In this document: in pieces, positions 11,693-20,838 of the stretch | Position numbering within the stretch: position 1 is the stretch's first letter | How the letters are laid out: the number at the start of each line of letters is the position of its first letter | Source of the DNA: Legionella sp. PC997 | GTDB lineage: Bacteria; Pseudomonadota; Gammaproteobacteria; Legionellales; Legionellaceae | Assembly: GCF_014109825.1 (NCBI RefSeq) | Contig: NZ_CP059576.1 | Coordinates: 295,001-359,000 of the forward strand | Length of the DNA stretch: 64,000 nt | Direction: 5' to 3' | The notes under the pieces: generated by a model | Told to the model about the DNA's origin: nothing | The model's input: only the letters and a program-made list of their open reading frames with translations | The model's database searches: none | Position numbers and translations under genes: made by a program

Positions 11693-12937
11693 ATGGCTTT
11701 GAAGAAAAAGAGGAAAGAGAAAAAATTTTTTTCAGAAGATGAAGATTTTATTGCTGACTCTAAAGCAGCGTTGTTATCGAAAACAACAATGGTTGCGAAC
11801 AGTATTCTTTTTATTGTCTTAATGCTTATTATCTTGGGAATAATTTGGTCTTATTTTGGAATGATAGACGATGTTGTTATTGGTGAGGGAAAAGTTGTTC
11901 CTTCATCAGAAGTTAAAATTATCCAAAGCTTGGATGGTGGAATTATTAATAAGATTTTGGTTCAAGAAGGGGAAATAGTTCGTCCCAACCAAATTCTAGT
12001 AACTCTTGATGATACTCGGTACAAGGCAGATTATAAAAATGGTTATCATCGATATCTTGCTCTTTCGGCCACAGTCGCCAGGCTAACGGCACAAGCTTAT
12101 GGTAAACCAAGTGTTCAGTTTTCTGCTGAGTTGAAAGAAAATGCTCCTGATCTCGTAGATAGAGAAAATTATTTATTTAAAACCCAACTCGATTCACTTC
12201 ATTCAGAATTAGAGAATTTAAAACAATATTTAGATCTGGCGAAAGAGCACACTAAAATGTATGAGAAATTAACAATCAAAGGGTATGCATCTAAAGCTGA
12301 ATATATTCGCACTCAAGAAATTATTGCAGAAATTCAACAAAAAATATTAGAGAAAAAAAACCAATATCAAAATACTGCATGGACTCAGCTTAACCAGCAA
12401 AAAGCAGAGTTAATGAGTTTGACTGATTCATTAGCTTCTTTAAAAGATAAAATGGTGCGTACTCAACTAAGATCCCTCGTTTATGGTGTAGTTAAAAAAA
12501 TCAATATTAAAACGGAGGGAGGAGTTGTTAGTCCAGGTGAAGATATTTTGGAAATTGTTCCTTTGTCAGATAAGTTACTTGTTGAAGCAAAAGTAACGCC
12601 GAAAGATATCGCTTTTATTCATACGGGACAAAAGGTATCAGTTAAGATCACAGCATATGATTATACGGTCTATGGCAGTTTAAATGGAGTGGTTACTTAT
12701 ATCAGCGCGGATGCAATTGAAGAACCAAGCACTAAATTCTCTGCAACACCATCAATAACTTACTATATGATACGTGTACAAACCGATAAAAATTATTTAG
12801 GAAACGATAAACATAAATTACCCATAATTCCTGGTATGACCGCCAATGTTTTTATTAAAACGGGGAAAAAAAGTGTTTTGGATTATATTCTTAAACCCAT
12901 ATTTAAGGCCAAAGAGGAATCGTTCAGGGAAAGATAA
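11693..12937 (+). CDS. lssD: Type I secretion membrane fusion protein LssD (HlyD family)
   Basis: The periplasmic adaptor links LssB to the outer-membrane channel. A short basic cytoplasmic N-terminus is followed by one membrane anchor (about 30-53) and a biotinyl-lipoyl-like segment (GEGKVVPSSEVKIIQSLDGG). A long coiled-coil hairpin covers about 110-265, and a second lipoyl half plus beta-barrel contains the HlyD signature region ending in GMTANVFIKTG. The length of 414 aa fits. It lies two bases after lssB and shares its transcript; the large protein downstream has its own promoter. Confidence 0.94.
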   Translation: MALKKKRKEKKFFSEDEDFIADSKAALLSKTTMVANSILFIVLMLIILGIIWSYFGMIDDVVIGEGKVVPSSEVKIIQSLDGGIINKILVQEGEIVRPNQILVTLDDTRYKADYKNGYHRYLALSATVARLTAQAYGKPSVQFSAELKENAPDLVDRENYLFKTQLDSLHSELENLKQYLDLAKEHTKMYEKLTIKGYASKAEYIRTQEIIAEIQQKILEKKNQYQNTAWTQLNQQKAELMSLTDSLASLKDKMVRTQLRSLVYGVVKKINIKTEGGVVSPGEDILEIVPLSDKLLVEAKVTPKDIAFIHTGQKVSVKITAYDYTVYGSLNGVVTYISADAIEEPSTKFSATPSITYYMIRVQTDKNYLGNDKHKLPIIPGMTANVFIKTGKKSVLDYILKPIFKAKEESFRER

Positions 12938-12992
12938 AGATTATTACCTTGTAATTTTAACACGGGAAAAGGATTTTTTTGCATCCATAGAT

Positions 12993-13021
12993 TTGAATAA
13001 AACTTAACCAGTTACTATACT
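12993..13021 (+). promoter_or_regulatory. Sigma-70-type promoter of the large repeat protein
   Basis: TTGAAT (12993-12998) and TATACT (13016-13021) are separated by exactly 17 bases. The predicted transcription start is near 13028, after lssD has ended, so the downstream gene can be expressed separately from its transporter. Confidence 0.7.
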
Positions 13022-13149
13022 TAATTCATATATGTTAAGTGAAACTCCCGCTACTTGAAAGTATCGATTTGTTCAGGTGTTTTAATAACGCGCAGGTACT
13101 AAAGTCATGGAGGAATTCAGAACCTTGCCCGCATGGTTTAGGTGTTCTC

Positions 13150-16100
13150 ATGGCTGCTTCCACTATTACTTCCTCTAGTAATGAAGCATTAGCTCTACTA
13201 CTAAAGACGATCCGCAATAGTAATCAAGAATCAATTTTAGCGCAGAAAATAACTTCTTACGGTAATGGGAATTTAAATTTAACCCTCAATACCAATAATG
13301 GGGTAGGTTTTATAGGAAATGGGAATAATAATGTTTCCTTAATGGGAAATAATAACATTCTTACAGTAGGTAATGGCAAAGATACTCTCTCAGTTTTAGG
13401 TAATAACAATCTTCTAATTGTAGGAAATGGCAACAATTCGGTCACACTTTCTGGCATCAATGAAACCTTATTTATGGGAAATGGTAATAATCTAATAAAT
13501 GCTTTATCTTCTTCGGGCAAGGATGTTATTACAGCAGGTAACGGAAATAACACTTTGAATCTTGGATATGCCCATGTAGTGAATAGCATGGTACAACTAA
13601 GTGCCGCAAATTTTTCAGTAACCTTAGGCCAAGGCATTAACTCCGTACACTCCGTAACTACAGGGAGTACCGTTATCAATTTTGGGAATAATAAAAATAG
13701 TGTTGATGCTGGTGTTGGTTCTTCTGTTATAAAAGGAGGGAACGGTGCCGATAAGATGACTTATGAGGCTAATTTAAATGCCATTGCCCACGGAGGATCA
13801 TCTATATATAACGGAGGTAAAGGTATTGATGTTTTAGAACTAAAAGTAAGCTATGGACAACTTACTTCTGCGAATTTTAAAAATAATATTTTGGGTTTTA
13901 AAGCGGCTGTAGCTTCAGGAGCAGAAGCAAACAGCTTTTTCAAATTTTCATCCATTCCTTTAAGTGTTAAAGGTTTTGAGCAAATAAAAATCGTGGCTCA
14001 AGATCTTGGAGCACCTAAAGTTTCATTTACTCCAACTTCAGTTCGCGAAAGCGCTCCTGGTGCGACTCTAGGCACTTTATCTGCAACAGATATTGATGCT
14101 AAAGATCAACACTATTGGTTAATTATGAACAATAGTGCCAATGGTTCCCTTAAGTATGTCGTAGCCAATGAAAGTACCCAAGTAATTAAGGGCTCAACCT
14201 GGTTTAATGGGGTAAATGGACCTGAAACACTAAAATTAGCTGCTGGAGTAGTACTTAATGATTCAACTCCCAGTACATTACCGATTACTGTGGCCGTAGC
14301 GGATATAGCTCAATTACAGGCAATAAAAGCCGGTACTTTACAGGTTAGTGCATTACCTACTCATACTTACAACGTCCCTGTTATTGCGGTTCCAGTTCCT
14401 CCTACCTCATTACATGTAACAAGTCCTGGAGGAAACGAAAATACATCGATACCATTAAATATAAGCGCTACAACACGTTATACGGGTGACGTATTATCCT
14501 ATAAAATCACTGGGGTTCCAGCGGGTGCTTCTTTATCTGCGGGGACACACAACCAGGATGGTAGTTGGACGCTTACTGCAGCACAAATTAAAGGTTTAAC
14601 TTTTAAATCTGGATTAAATCAAGTGTCTGGCTCTGTGACTCTTAATGTAATTGCGACATCTACGTCTCCCAAGGGTTTATCCGCAAGTATTCACCAATCA
14701 ATAAAGGTTGGAGTTAATCCTGTTGCTGATGCTCCTATCTTAAGTACCCAAGCGGTAACTGGGAATGAAGGTTCCGCCATACCTCTTAATATAAGCGCCA
14801 AACTTCCAGTGGGAGACACCACGGATGTGCTGTCAGTAAAAATTGGCAATGTACCTTCTGGAGCTACTCTAAGTTCAGGAGGGATTGCTTTAGTCGCTAA
14901 TACGGATGGTACTTATACGCTCAGTGCGAGCCAACTGAAGAATCTTTCCCTTACCTTAAATGGGCAATTAGCCACAACTGCCAAACTTGCCTTAGCAATA
15001 ACTGCCAAATCAACAGTAGGAACTTCAGTAGCCACGGCGACAGCAACCCAAGTAGTAACCGTCAATCCCGTTGCCGATACTCCTATCTTAGCTACACATT
15101 CGGTTTCAGGAAATGAGGGCACTGCCATACCCCTTGATATAAGCGCATTGCTTCCCGCAGGAAACACTACAGATGTGCTGTCAGTAAAGATTGGCAATGT
15201 TCCTTCGGGAGCGACTCTAAGTTCAGGAGGAACTGCTTTGGTCGCTAATACGGATGGTTCTTATACTGTGAATGCGAGCCAATTGAAGAATCTTGCCCTT
15301 ACCTTAAATGGTCAATTATCCAGCACCACCAATCTTGCTTTAGCAATAACCGCTAAAGCAACTGTCGGGACTTCAGTCGCTACTGCGACGGCAACGCAAG
15401 TTGTAACCATTAAACCTGTTGCCGATACGCCTATCTTAGAAACGCATCCGGTCTCCGGTAATGAAGGTACTGCCATACCTCTTGATATAGGTGCCTTACT
15501 TCCCGCAGGAAACACTACAGATGTGCTGTCAGTAAAGATTGCCAATGTTCCTTCTGGAGCGACTCTAAGTTCTGGAGGGACTAATTTGGTTGCTAATACT
15601 GATGGTACTTATACGGTAAATGCAAGCCAATTGCAGAATCTTGCCCTTACTCTAAATGAGCAATTGGCTAGGACCACCAATCTTACTTTAGCAATAACCG
15701 CTAAATCTTCTGTTGGAGCTTCAGTCGCAATTGCAACGACAACGCAAGTCGTAACCGTTAATCCCGTTGCCGATACTCCTATTTTAGAAACCCAGACGGC
15801 TACTGGGAATGAAGGCTCCGCCATACCTCTTGATATAACTGCCTTACTTCCCGCAGGAAATACCACAGATGTGTTGTCCGTAACCATTGGTAATGTACCT
15901 TCAGGAGCTACACTAAGCTCTGGAGGAACCGCCCTAACGGCTAATGCGGATGGTACTTACACCCTTACTGCCAACCAATTGCAGGATCTTGCTATTACGG
16001 TAAATGGACAATTGGCCACCACCACCGATTTGGCCTTAGCAATAACTGCCACCTCTACGGTCGGGACCTCAGTAGCCACTGCGACCGCAACGCAAGTCGT

Positions 16101-18432
16101 AACCGTTAATCCCGTTGCCGATACTCCTATTTTAGAAACCCAGACGGCTACTGGGAATGAAGGCTCCGCCATACCTCTTGATATAACTGCCTTACTTCCC
16201 GCAGGAAATACCACAGATGTGTTGTCCGTAACCATTGGTAATGTACCTTCAGGAGCTACACTAAGCTCTGGAGGAACCGCCCTAACGGCTAATGCGGATG
16301 GTACTTACACCCTTACTGCCAACCAATTGCAGGATCTTGCTATTACGGTAAATGGACAATTGGCCACCACCACCGATTTGGCCTTAGCAATAACTGCCAC
16401 CTCTACGGTCGGGACCTCAGTAGCCACTGCGACCGCAACGCAAGTCGTAACCGTTAATCCCGTTGCCGATACTCCTATTTTAGAAACCCAGACGGCTACT
16501 GGGAATGAAGGCTCCGCCATACCTCTTGATATAACTGCCTTACTTCCCGCAGGAAATACCACAGATGTGTTGTCCGTAACCATTGGTAACGTACCTTCTG
16601 GAGCGACACTAAGCTCTGGAGGAACCGCCCTAACGGCTAATGCGGATGGTACTTACACACTTACTGCCAGCCAATTGCAGGATCTTGCTATTACGGTAAA
16701 TGAACAATTGGCCACCACCACCGATCTGGCCTTAGAAATAACTGCCACCTCTACGGTCGGGACCTCAGTAGCCACTGCGACCGCAACGCAAGTCGTAACC
16801 GTTAATCCCGTTGCCGATACTCCTATTTTAGAAACACAGACGGCTACTGGAAGTGCAGGTGTCGCCATACCTCTTGATATAACTGCCTTACTTCCCGCAG
16901 GAAATACCACAGATTCGTTGTCCGTAAACATTGGTAATGTACCTTCTGGAGCAACCCTAAGCTCTGGAGGAACCGCGGTGATGGCTAATGCGGATGGTAC
17001 TTACACACTTACTGCCAGCCAATTGCAGGATCTTTCTATTATGGTAAGTGGAGATTTATCGGATACAACAAACCTTGCATTAACTGTAACGGCTTATTCC
17101 AGCGTAGAAAATTCAGTTGCTACTGCTACAGCAACTCAATTAGTTACCGTTACTCCTATTGATTCAGGAACTCTATCTTCAGGAAATGATGGTGCAACCA
17201 CGACAACAGATGGTTCCACTGCAACAACGACGACGGGTGCAACCACGACAACAGATGGTTCCACTGCAACAACGACGACGGGTGCAACCACGACAACAGA
17301 TGGTTCCACTGCAACAACGACGACGGGTGCAACCACGACAACAGATGGTTCCACTGCAACAACGACGACGGGTGCAACCACGACAACAGATGGTTCCACT
17401 GCAACAACGACGACGGGTGCAACCACGACAACAGATGGTTCCACTGCAACAACGACGACGGGTGCAACCACGACAACAGATGGTTCCACTGCAACAACGA
17501 CGACGGGTGCAACCACGACAACAGATGGTTCCACTGTCACAACGACGACAGGTGTAACCACGACAACAGATGGCTCAACTGCAACCACGACGACAGTTGC
17601 CACTGCGACAATTGCAGATGGTTCAACTGCAACAACGACAGATGCCACTGCGACAATTGCAGATGGTTCAACTGCAACAACGACAGATGCCACTGCGACA
17701 ATTGCAGATGGTTCAACTGCAACAACGACAGATGCCACTGCGACAATTGCAGATGGTTCAACTGCAACAACGACAGATGCCACTGCGACAATTGCAGATG
17801 GTTCAATTGCAACAATGACAGATGCAACTGCAACAACAGCGACAGGTGCAACTGCTACCACTACCGATGGTTCAATTGCGACAGCGGTAGATAGTTACAC
17901 TCTGACCACGGATGGTTCCACTGCGACAGCGGTAGATATCTCCACTGCAACAGCGATAGATGATGCTGGGGCTGTTCCAATAATTGACTTAACTCAACAA
18001 GATAGTATTTTAGATGTAAGTACATATAGTATTTTAAGTGTAACAAGCTCAACTGCGACAGCAATAGATGGCTCAACTGCGACAGCAATAGATGGCTCAA
18101 CTGCGACAGCAATAGATGGCTCAACTGCGACAGCAATAGATGGCTCAACTGCGACAGCAATAGATGGCTCAACTGCGACAGCAGTAGATGGCACAACTGC
18201 GACAGCAGTAGATGGCACCACTGCGACAGCAGTAGATGGCACCACTGCGACAGCAGTAGACAGCACCACTGCGACAGCAGTAAGTTCAATTGCGACAGCG
18301 GATAGCTCGATTGCAACCGTAGATGGTTCAACTGCAATAGTGTCTAGCCAAACAAATGTTACTTTATCTTTACAAGGGACATTTACCGATATGGGTATAG
18401 GTGGTGTAGAAGTGAATTCTACCCTTATCTAA
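13150..18432 (+). CDS. Giant repeat-rich surface or secreted protein, probable type I substrate
   Basis: The product is about 1,760 aa (1,797 if the GTG at 13039 is used). I prefer the ATG at 13150: it has AGGTG five bases upstream, while the GTG lies about 11 bases after the predicted transcription start with no ribosome-binding site. In order it has: a GNGNN-rich beta-roll-like region (13258-13560), an RTX-like stretch (GGNGADKM, GGKGIDVLEL), a cadherin-like segment, seven in-phase 116-aa repeats (14713-17148) and three low-complexity Thr/Ala/Asp/Ser repeat blocks. A short C-terminus ends in NSTLI. There is no Sec signal peptide. Its position right after lssBD implies export by that system. 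The glycine-rich part is at the N-terminus, whereas RTX repeats usually lie near the C-terminus. An adhesin role is an inference from repeat architecture. Confidence 0.85.
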   Translation: MAASTITSSSNEALALLLKTIRNSNQESILAQKITSYGNGNLNLTLNTNNGVGFIGNGNNNVSLMGNNNILTVGNGKDTLSVLGNNNLLIVGNGNNSVTLSGINETLFMGNGNNLINALSSSGKDVITAGNGNNTLNLGYAHVVNSMVQLSAANFSVTLGQGINSVHSVTTGSTVINFGNNKNSVDAGVGSSVIKGGNGADKMTYEANLNAIAHGGSSIYNGGKGIDVLELKVSYGQLTSANFKNNILGFKAAVASGAEANSFFKFSSIPLSVKGFEQIKIVAQDLGAPKVSFTPTSVRESAPGATLGTLSATDIDAKDQHYWLIMNNSANGSLKYVVANESTQVIKGSTWFNGVNGPETLKLAAGVVLNDSTPSTLPITVAVADIAQLQAIKAGTLQVSALPTHTYNVPVIAVPVPPTSLHVTSPGGNENTSIPLNISATTRYTGDVLSYKITGVPAGASLSAGTHNQDGSWTLTAAQIKGLTFKSGLNQVSGSVTLNVIATSTSPKGLSASIHQSIKVGVNPVADAPILSTQAVTGNEGSAIPLNISAKLPVGDTTDVLSVKIGNVPSGATLSSGGIALVANTDGTYTLSASQLKNLSLTLNGQLATTAKLALAITAKSTVGTSVATATATQVVTVNPVADTPILATHSVSGNEGTAIPLDISALLPAGNTTDVLSVKIGNVPSGATLSSGGTALVANTDGSYTVNASQLKNLALTLNGQLSSTTNLALAITAKATVGTSVATATATQVVTIKPVADTPILETHPVSGNEGTAIPLDIGALLPAGNTTDVLSVKIANVPSGATLSSGGTNLVANTDGTYTVNASQLQNLALTLNEQLARTTNLTLAITAKSSVGASVAIATTTQVVTVNPVADTPILETQTATGNEGSAIPLDITALLPAGNTTDVLSVTIGNVPSGATLSSGGTALTANADGTYTLTANQLQDLAITVNGQLATTTDLALAITATSTVGTSVATATATQVVTVNPVADTPILETQTATGNEGSAIPLDITALLPAGNTTDVLSVTIGNVPSGATLSSGGTALTANADGTYTLTANQLQDLAITVNGQLATTTDLALAITATSTVGTSVATATATQVVTVNPVADTPILETQTATGNEGSAIPLDITALLPAGNTTDVLSVTIGNVPSGATLSSGGTALTANADGTYTLTASQLQDLAITVNEQLATTTDLALEITATSTVGTSVATATATQVVTVNPVADTPILETQTATGSAGVAIPLDITALLPAGNTTDSLSVNIGNVPSGATLSSGGTAVMANADGTYTLTASQLQDLSIMVSGDLSDTTNLALTVTAYSSVENSVATATATQLVTVTPIDSGTLSSGNDGATTTTDGSTATTTTGATTTTDGSTATTTTGATTTTDGSTATTTTGATTTTDGSTATTTTGATTTTDGSTATTTTGATTTTDGSTATTTTGATTTTDGSTATTTTGATTTTDGSTVTTTTGVTTTTDGSTATTTTVATATIADGSTATTTDATATIADGSTATTTDATATIADGSTATTTDATATIADGSTATTTDATATIADGSIATMTDATATTATGATATTTDGSIATAVDSYTLTTDGSTATAVDISTATAIDDAGAVPIIDLTQQDSILDVSTYSILSVTSSTATAIDGSTATAIDGSTATAIDGSTATAIDGSTATAIDGSTATAVDGTTATAVDGTTATAVDGTTATAVDSTTATAVSSIATADSSIATVDGSTAIVSSQTNVTLSLQGTFTDMGIGGVEVNSTLI
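14713..17148 (+). repeat. Seven tandem 348-bp coding repeats
   Basis: Units begin at 14713, 15061, 15409, 15757, 16105, 16453 and 16801, each at V/I-x-P-V-A-D, and every unit is exactly 348 bp (116 aa) with no indels. Units four and five appear identical base for base, and unit six is nearly so; outer units are more diverged. This gradient suggests recent duplication in the middle of the array. Each unit encodes a motif set typical of bacterial Ig-like/cadherin-like adhesin domains (DVLSV-IGNVPSGATLSSGG, then ADGTYTL). Confidence 0.95.
17191..17595 (+). repeat. 45-bp tandem repeat block, nine units
   Basis: Seven identical 45-bp units (17191-17505) are followed by two diverged ones (17506-17595). 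Each encodes the 15-residue unit GATTTTDGSTATTTT. Because 45 is divisible by three, unit number can change without breaking the reading frame. Confidence 0.95.
17599..17823 (+). repeat. Second 45-bp tandem repeat block, five units
   Basis: Five units starting at 17599, 17644, 17689, 17734 and 17779 encode ATATIADGSTATTTD. The first four are essentially identical; the last has two substitutions. It is a different unit sequence from the preceding block but has the same length. Confidence 0.93.
18049..18288 (+). repeat. 24-bp tandem repeat block, about ten units
   Basis: Five identical 24-bp units encoding STATAIDG (18049-18168) are followed by about five diverged ones (STATAVDG, TTATAVDG and TTATAVDS) to 18288. 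It is in frame with the rest of the protein. Confidence 0.93.
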
Positions 18433-18463
18433 TTGAATAACGCTCTTTGAGTTCCGAAGTTTG

Positions 18464-18507
18464 TCATCAAGAGGAAGAAGGTTTAACCAACCTTCTTTTC
18501 TTGATGA
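18464..18507. terminator. Long hairpin between convergent genes, probable terminator
   Basis: An outer stem of 9 bp (18464-18472 with 18499-18507) and an inner stem of 9 bp (18475-18483 with 18489-18497) form a long hairpin with a five-base loop. It lies 31 bases after the giant protein gene and 25 bases before the hemY stop on the other strand. There is no clean T-run on either side, so termination is inferred from position. Confidence 0.5.
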
Positions 18508-18532
18508 TGGCCTAACTAGTCCCAAATATAGG

Positions 18533-19714
18533 TTAAATTTTTGTTGTTACTAACGTTAAACCCTGTTTATAACTCCTACAAGCAAGTGCTTCTTCGCCCA
18601 GTTTTTCATGCAACTGTCCTTGAGTTTCATAGGCTAAAGCAGTAGGTTCTATTTCGTTAGATCGTTCAAGATAATATTTGGCTTTTCCCCACAATTTTCG
18701 TTTCATGCATATTTGACCTAAACATAAATAAAGGGCCGCTGAATGGGCATTTTTTTTCAGTAATCCTTCAGCAAAAGCCAATTGTTTTTCATCGATTGGT
18801 AAGAGACTATAGAGTCCAATCAATTGCGGATTAAGGTCTTTGCGCAGTGCACGACGTAATAGGTCATTTGCATTAGTGTAATCTGCTTTTTTTAATAAGA
18901 AACGGATATATTCTGCGATAATATTCGGTTCGTTCGCTAAAGCTTTGGGTAATGAATGGAAGAAAGCCTTCACCGCCTCAGATTGATTTTGTTTTACAAG
19001 ATCAATAAGACGTTGCAAATAAGCATTACACTGTAATAATTCAAATTCTTGCGGATTAATAACCTGATATTTTTTTAAGTCCGGCAAAATTTGAATGAGT
19101 TGTGGCCAGTCTTTTACCTCTTGATAAAGTTGCATTATAAGCTTTAAAACATAAGGATGACGTGGAGCTATATCATGTAAGTGCTGGAGTGTTGCAAGCG
19201 CTTGCTCCCATTGATGATTTGCAAGTTGTAATTCGGCTTGAGTTAACTCCACGGCAATTTTAGCCTCAGGCATGGAATGTTGCGCCTCACGTAGATAATC
19301 ATCGCGTAATTGATTGTCCCCCATTTTTTGGGCGGCCCGTGCAGCAGTTAAATAATTAAGTAAAGGTGTATCCGTATTCGGTAATGCTTGAATCAAATGA
19401 TTTTTGGCTTTTAACCAATATCCTTCACTGTACTCAATTAATCCTTTTCGGGTAATTGCTTGTGCTTTTTGAGTCAGTCTTTTTGAATGCCATTGAGCTA
19501 ATGTACTTGGCGTGTGTGAAATTTTCTGACATAGGCGCAAAATAAGATACATAACAAGGAATAAAAGAATGATGCCAAAAACAGCTACCCAGACTGTAGT
19601 TTCAATGGTCCATTGGTTGATCGCAATTAATACATAGCCTGGGTCTTTATTGAGTTGAATTCCTAAAGCCACGGAACCTAGTAAAATCAAGAAAGCAAAG
19701 AGAATACGCATCAT
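18533..19714 (-). CDS. hemY: HemY, heme biosynthesis-associated TPR membrane protein
   Basis: This is the HemY of the gammaproteobacterial hemCDXY cluster (not the Bacillus protoporphyrinogen oxidase of the same name). Two N-terminal membrane helices (about 1-18 and 41-62) precede a cytoplasmic tetratricopeptide-repeat region to the C-terminus, including HPYVLKLIMQLY and ALYLCLGQICMKR-type helices. The length of 393 aa is usual. It shares one base with the hemX stop, so the genes are translationally coupled. Its biochemical role is not settled; family knowledge places it as an accessory factor in heme synthesis. Confidence 0.92.
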   Translation of the reverse strand: MMRILFAFLILLGSVALGIQLNKDPGYVLIAINQWTIETTVWVAVFGIILLFLVMYLILRLCQKISHTPSTLAQWHSKRLTQKAQAITRKGLIEYSEGYWLKAKNHLIQALPNTDTPLLNYLTAARAAQKMGDNQLRDDYLREAQHSMPEAKIAVELTQAELQLANHQWEQALATLQHLHDIAPRHPYVLKLIMQLYQEVKDWPQLIQILPDLKKYQVINPQEFELLQCNAYLQRLIDLVKQNQSEAVKAFFHSLPKALANEPNIIAEYIRFLLKKADYTNANDLLRRALRKDLNPQLIGLYSLLPIDEKQLAFAEGLLKKNAHSAALYLCLGQICMKRKLWGKAKYYLERSNEIEPTALAYETQGQLHEKLGEEALACRSYKQGLTLVTTKI

Positions 19715-20835
19715 TATTGATTTCCTCCTTGTCCGTCATTTAAAGATTGAGTTTCCGGAGTTTTTTTTGATTGAAGCAATTCATTGAGCATCGGGAGTGC
19801 AGATCCCATGGCTGGTCTTTTTTGAGTTACATTCTTTTGTTGTAACTCCGTTAGTTTTTTGATTAAAGCAGCAGTGTTTGGCGTCTTTTCATTAAAATTC
19901 ATTTTAAGACTACTAATCGCTTGTTTGAGAACCAGTTGGTAAACCGACGGCTCGTTATTAAGAACAGCCCATTGCGCTTCTTGAAGATTAAGGCGGAGCT
20001 TTTCTTTAAGTAATGCTTCAAATAAAGGAGAAATCAAAGGTTCAATCCCTTGCTCATGTCGTCGAATTACCACAAGCTTTTCCAATGCATTCAAACTCCC
20101 TTGTAATCGCCCTTTCCAGGTAGACGAATCATTTGCTGTAGGTGGGCTATTTTCTGATGAATGAGTATTTCCTTTCATCGGTAACGGAATACTCAGATCA
20201 TCGATGCTGTTTTGTGCTGCATCCAGTTGACTAAGCAGTCCAGCAATATCAACTGTGGGAAGGGCTTGAATTTGTGCTATTTCTTTTGCTATCGCTTGTC
20301 TTATATTCAAAATTTTGGGGTCGTTGAGTTGTTTTAAGAGCTGATCGGATTGCTCCAACAATGCAACAGTTGCATCAATTTCGTTGCTCCAATGGGAATT
20401 AATTTGTGCTAATTCAAGATAATAACGTGCCTTAAGGAGAAGCCAATCCTGATTTTGATAAAATTTTTGTTGCAGTGCATTTTGTATTTGTTTGCTTAAA
20501 TTTTCAAATTTGGCTTGCCACTGTGTTTGTATTTCTTCAGTCTTATTTTCTCTTGTATTCGTTAATTCCTGGGCTTGGACTTGGCTTTGCTCTAATTGTT
20601 GGAGCTGTGTGGAGAAATTATTTTGCGTTTTACTTAGTTGCGTTTCCAACTGGTTGTTCTCAAAAAGAGTATAAGCAGCAACTCCTAGCGAGCCTAATGC
20701 AACTATAAAAGCTAAGATGGGTATCAGGGATTGATTTTTACATAATGGTGAATTATTTATAGGTTTCGTCTTTTCATTGTGCGAAGTATTGAGTGTTTTT
20801 TTTACTTTTTGTACTTGTTCTTCATTGCTGGCCAT
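19714..20835 (-). CDS. hemX: HemX, uroporphyrinogen-cluster membrane protein
   Basis: HemX-family protein. One membrane helix near residues 34-57 (IPILAFIVALGSLGVAAY) follows a polar N-terminus, and a Gln-rich coiled coil covers about 65-150. The periplasmic C-terminal part ends in a low-complexity GGNQ tail. No methyltransferase domain is visible, although E. coli HemX is sometimes annotated as one. It starts three bases after hemD with AAGGA upstream and overlaps hemY by one base, within the hemC-hemD-hemX-hemY order conserved in gammaproteobacteria. Confidence 0.9.
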   Translation of the reverse strand: MASNEEQVQKVKKTLNTSHNEKTKPINNSPLCKNQSLIPILAFIVALGSLGVAAYTLFENNQLETQLSKTQNNFSTQLQQLEQSQVQAQELTNTRENKTEEIQTQWQAKFENLSKQIQNALQQKFYQNQDWLLLKARYYLELAQINSHWSNEIDATVALLEQSDQLLKQLNDPKILNIRQAIAKEIAQIQALPTVDIAGLLSQLDAAQNSIDDLSIPLPMKGNTHSSENSPPTANDSSTWKGRLQGSLNALEKLVVIRRHEQGIEPLISPLFEALLKEKLRLNLQEAQWAVLNNEPSVYQLVLKQAISSLKMNFNEKTPNTAALIKKLTELQQKNVTQKRPAMGSALPMLNELLQSKKTPETQSLNDGQGGNQ

Positions 20836-20838
20836 AAG

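Noticed and set aside
14913..16931. Six similar minus-strand frames of 77-94 aa opposite the 348-bp repeats
   Set aside because: They recur every 348 bp as shadows of the repeated sense frame.
17136..17861. Long minus-strand reading frames (Val/Ala/Pro/Ser-rich and Leu/Gln/His-rich) opposite the tandem repeats
   Set aside because: They arise because 45-bp and 24-bp repeats keep any frame open; composition is a mirror of the repeat units and no start signals are present.
17191..18288. CRISPR array
   Set aside because: Repeats are directly adjacent with no unique spacers and stay in frame within one protein.
18533..19714. HemY as protoporphyrinogen oxidase
   Set aside because: No FAD-binding motif; the protein is the TPR-type HemY of the gammaproteobacterial hemCDXY cluster.
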